IMG/VR virus record: IMGVR_UViG_3300027736_000099
Coordinates: 1 to 38,929 of that record
Source of the DNA: a virus
Direction: 5' to 3' (one strand)
Length of the DNA stretch: 38,929 nt
Positions 37,142-38,929 of the stretch are shown one piece after another. A program made the translations under genes and the position numbers. The notes under the pieces were generated by a model. That model saw only the letters and a program-made list of their open reading frames with translations, ran no database searches and was not told where the DNA came from. The stretch's first letter is position 1. Every line of letters starts with the position of its first letter.

Positions 37142-37470
37142 TAAGCACTCCAGGGCAGCGGCGGGGTTACAACCGGCGGATTTACCTGGTTGGCGATGTT
37201 GGTGGCAAGCCCAGCCTCAATGCTAGCAACTTCTTCAGGCCCCATAGACCCCTGCACCCAACCAACAACCTGAGCCTGCGTCAGATCAGCGAAGGGGGTG
37301 TAGGGCGATCCGGCCTCGTAGGTGACGCCCACAGTGCCGTAAGCGGTGGCGCTGTAAGTGCCGTCAGTGGCATTGACGCGCCATGCGACGTTGAACACAA
37401 CGTCCGTCTGGCCCTCGGCTGTGGGGTAGCAGGACATCTGCTCGATGACCCAAGTGGTAGTGATGCTCAT
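37141..37470 (-). CDS. DUF7936-like tail-associated protein, copy 2
   Basis: 109 residues, same length as copy 1 at 18327-18656 and nearly identical: MSITTTWVIEQMSCYPTAEG here against ...QMNCYPTSEG there. Both end in a V-T-PPLPW motif. It lies between two fibre genes, so it is probably a structural or fibre-associated part. ATG at 37470 with GGGAGACTGTACA upstream; a start at 37530 would read into the spacer. Confidence 0.82.
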   Translation of the reverse strand: MSITTTWVIEQMSCYPTAEGQTDVVFNVAWRVNATDGTYSATAYGTVGVTYEAGSPYTPFADLTQAQVVGWVQGSMGPEEVASIEAGLATNIANQVNPPVVTPPLPWSA

Positions 37471-37924
37471 TGTACAGTCTCCCTTTAGACTGAAGTTATG
37501 GTCTGCCACGCAGACCCACTGTATACACACAGCTTGGCAAGCGTTGTGTCAAAGACAACCAATCCCGCCGCTGGCGACGATACGGCATTCTTTTGAGTTG
37601 TCGTCATGTTCGGGAAACGAACGCCCTTTGTTGTTGATTGCGCGTCAAGAATTGCACTTGCATTTGCTGTAGCACCAATCCCTACGTTGCCGCTGGAGTC
37701 GATGCGCATACGTTCGGTGTTGGAAGTGGCAAATTTAAGGTTTGCAGCCTCCTGCATCCAAACAATAGCATCATTGGAACTGTCAACACCGACAAGCATA
37801 CCGTCGCCAGAGGTAGTTCCGGTTGTTCCGTTAGTGATCTGGAGGTAGTTTGCGGTGCTGGCGGGCGTTACATTAAGTTGCAAACGAAAGTTTGGCGAAG
37901 CGGTCCCAATCCCCACGTTGCCGC
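37152..37924. repeat. Long direct repeat, copy 2 (partner at 18338-19116)
   Basis: Contains the second DUF7936-like gene, its spacer and the C-terminal portion of the 447-residue fibre. Sequence and gene order match 18338-19116 in the same orientation. One 3-base difference lies in the GNVGIG region (near 37670). The two copies bracket the glycosyltransferase, lysis and tail-tube-like modules. Confidence 0.85.
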
Positions 37925-38828
37925 TGGAGTCGATACGCATGGTTTCTGATGCGTTTGTCGTAAATATCGTGTTGGAAGCCGCTTGATTGTTAAGAACCAA
38001 ACTTCCGTCAGAAGAGTTGCGCCTAACATAGGTGGCGGTGCTATCAAGATACAAGACAGCGTTGGACCCCGCAGTGCCAACAAGAATGTTTCCGTTATTA
38101 ACGTGAAGTTTTTGACTCGGCGAACTTGTCCCAATCCCCACGTTGCCGCTGGAGTCGATGCGCATACGTTCTGTGGAGCCAGTAGTGAAAAACAGTGGCA
38201 CGCTATTGGCCGTTCCTAAAGCAACCGCAGTTCCACCATTGCCATACATAACAATTGAATTAGTGCCGTCACTTACTGAAAGGCCGACGTTTGCAGAAGC
38301 GAGAACAAACACTTTCGAACCGTATGTGCTTGTTGTGCCAATCCCCACGTTGCCGCTGGTATCGACAGTCATCGCGGTCGTAGCGCCGTTATTGCCGACC
38401 TTGAAGAGGATGCTGTCGCTGGTGCCGACGCCGGAGGTGGATTGCAGCGTCAGGGAAGACGAGGCGGTGGTGCCGCCGATGACTGTAGGGACAGTTACAG
38501 AGCTACTAGAGTCAATTTGAAGCGTTTTATCGGCCGCCAACGTGATAAACACGTTTTTGGTGCCAGATGAAAACGACACCGCGCTACCGCTAGCTGACGA
38601 TGACAAAACGGTTGTGCGGGCAAACTGGTTAGAACTGACGTAGGTTCCAAGACCCACTTCCCATTCAGAAGTTCCCTGACCCTGAATGCAATAATAGAAC
38701 GTATCACTGACGCTCAAAACCGTAGAAAATGTCCGATAGCCAAACGGCGCAGATCCAGAAACGGTGATGTTTCCGGTGCCGGTCGTGGTCGATGTGTCTT
38801 TAACACGATCTGCGGTTATGAAGGCCAT
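37485..38828 (-). CDS. Tail fibre with repeated SSGNVGIGT motifs
   Basis: 447 residues. The N-terminal attachment module MAFITADRVKDTSTTTGTGN, then FYYCIQGQGTSEWEVGLGTY and SSGTKNVFITLAA, is shared with the previous fibre. The rest has four or more repeats of the MRIDSSGNVGIGT type. The final domain runs to SAWQTITSV and is nearly the same as the C-terminus of the 183-residue protein at 18670. The overall plan suggests an elongated, beta-rich fibre. No S74 chaperone domain is evident. ATG at 38828, ribosome site AGGATAGATCT. Confidence 0.82.
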   Translation of the reverse strand: MAFITADRVKDTSTTTGTGNITVSGSAPFGYRTFSTVLSVSDTFYYCIQGQGTSEWEVGLGTYVSSNQFARTTVLSSSASGSAVSFSSGTKNVFITLAADKTLQIDSSSSVTVPTVIGGTTASSSLTLQSTSGVGTSDSILFKVGNNGATTAMTVDTSGNVGIGTTSTYGSKVFVLASANVGLSVSDGTNSIVMYGNGGTAVALGTANSVPLFFTTGSTERMRIDSSGNVGIGTSSPSQKLHVNNGNILVGTAGSNAVLYLDSTATYVRRNSSDGSLVLNNQAASNTIFTTNASETMRIDSSGNVGIGTASPNFRLQLNVTPASTANYLQITNGTTGTTSGDGMLVGVDSSNDAIVWMQEAANLKFATSNTERMRIDSSGNVGIGATANASAILDAQSTTKGVRFPNMTTTQKNAVSSPAAGLVVFDTTLAKLCVYSGSAWQTITSV

Positions 38829-38840
38829 AGATCTATCCTA

Positions 38841-38929
38841 TCAGGTAGCTTGGAACACGCCATTAGTAGCGTCGAGCGTGACTGTAACGGTTTCACCAGC
38901 CGCAACAGCCTGACTGGAACCGTAGTCCC
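38841..38929 (-). CDS. 3' end of a structural-region protein (start outside the window)
   Basis: Only 29 codons and the TGA stop are present; they end DYGSSQAVAAGETVTVTLDA then TNGVFQAT. The residues look like a beta-rich C-terminal strand of a virion protein. It lies 12 bases upstream of the fibre start and reads in the same direction, so it belongs to the late structural run. No further identification is possible. Confidence 0.6.
   Translation of the reverse strand, partial: DYGSSQAVAAGETVTVTLDATNGVFQAT

Noticed and set aside
1-38929. Integrase, excisionase, transposase or IS element
   Set aside because: No DDE/tyrosine/serine recombinase motif or terminal inverted repeat flanked by a target duplication was found, so lysogeny is not supported by this window.

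Overview
The window looks like most of the genome of a tailed, short-tailed (P22-like, podovirus-type) bacteriophage that infects an alphaproteobacterium. Phage evidence: large and small terminase subunits, a portal fragment, a P22 gp10-like stabilisation protein and a gp4-like adaptor, ejection-type virion proteins, a holin/endolysin cassette and several tail fibres. No sheath, tape-measure or long-tail genes are visible. Host evidence: GapR-family (DUF2312) and GcrA-like proteins and a gene-transfer-agent-type holin, all typical of Alphaproteobacteria. No integrase, tRNA, rRNA, CRISPR array or insertion sequence was found. The window stops inside the portal gene on the left and inside a structural gene on the right. 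No scaffold or major capsid gene is present, so those presumably lie in the missing piece joining the two ends of a circular or circularly permuted genome.

Layout. Nearly everything is on the minus strand and reads leftward from a control region at about 14.40-14.49 kb. Going left: a leaderless YdaS/Cro-like repressor, a small helix-turn-helix protein, RusA resolvase, GapR, several small early genes behind duplicated promoter/hairpin modules, an O-like replication initiator carrying an internal iteron array (probable origin), a DnaA domain IV-like protein, a ParB-like protein, a ParB-MT-A70 adenine methyltransferase fusion, the small terminase, a dense 12-gene accessory cluster (6.6-2.8 kb), the large terminase and the portal. 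Re-entering at 38.9 kb, the minus strand carries tail fibres, a glycosyltransferase, the lysis cassette, adaptor and stabilisation proteins, ejection proteins (one with a lysozyme-like domain), more fibre proteins, a cupin, and ends at 18.3 kb.

The only sizeable plus-strand block is 14.49-18.19 kb. It is a tightly overlapping recombination operon: Gp157, a Rad52-type annealing protein, an SSB-like protein, a PD-(D/E)XK-like nuclease, HNH endonuclease, DUF6378 and a GcrA-like protein, closed by a strong Rho-independent terminator at 18294-18325. One lone plus-strand gene sits at 9412.

Functionally, the initiator, iterons and DnaA-like protein would start replication; the Rad52/SSB/nuclease set would process and anneal ends; RusA would resolve junctions for headful-type packaging. 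The combination of DnaA-like, GcrA-like, GapR-like and adenine-methyltransferase genes resembles the host cell-cycle circuit. The fibre genes share N-terminal and C-terminal modules, including a 0.78-kb direct repeat 18.8 kb apart, which suggests exchange of adhesin parts.
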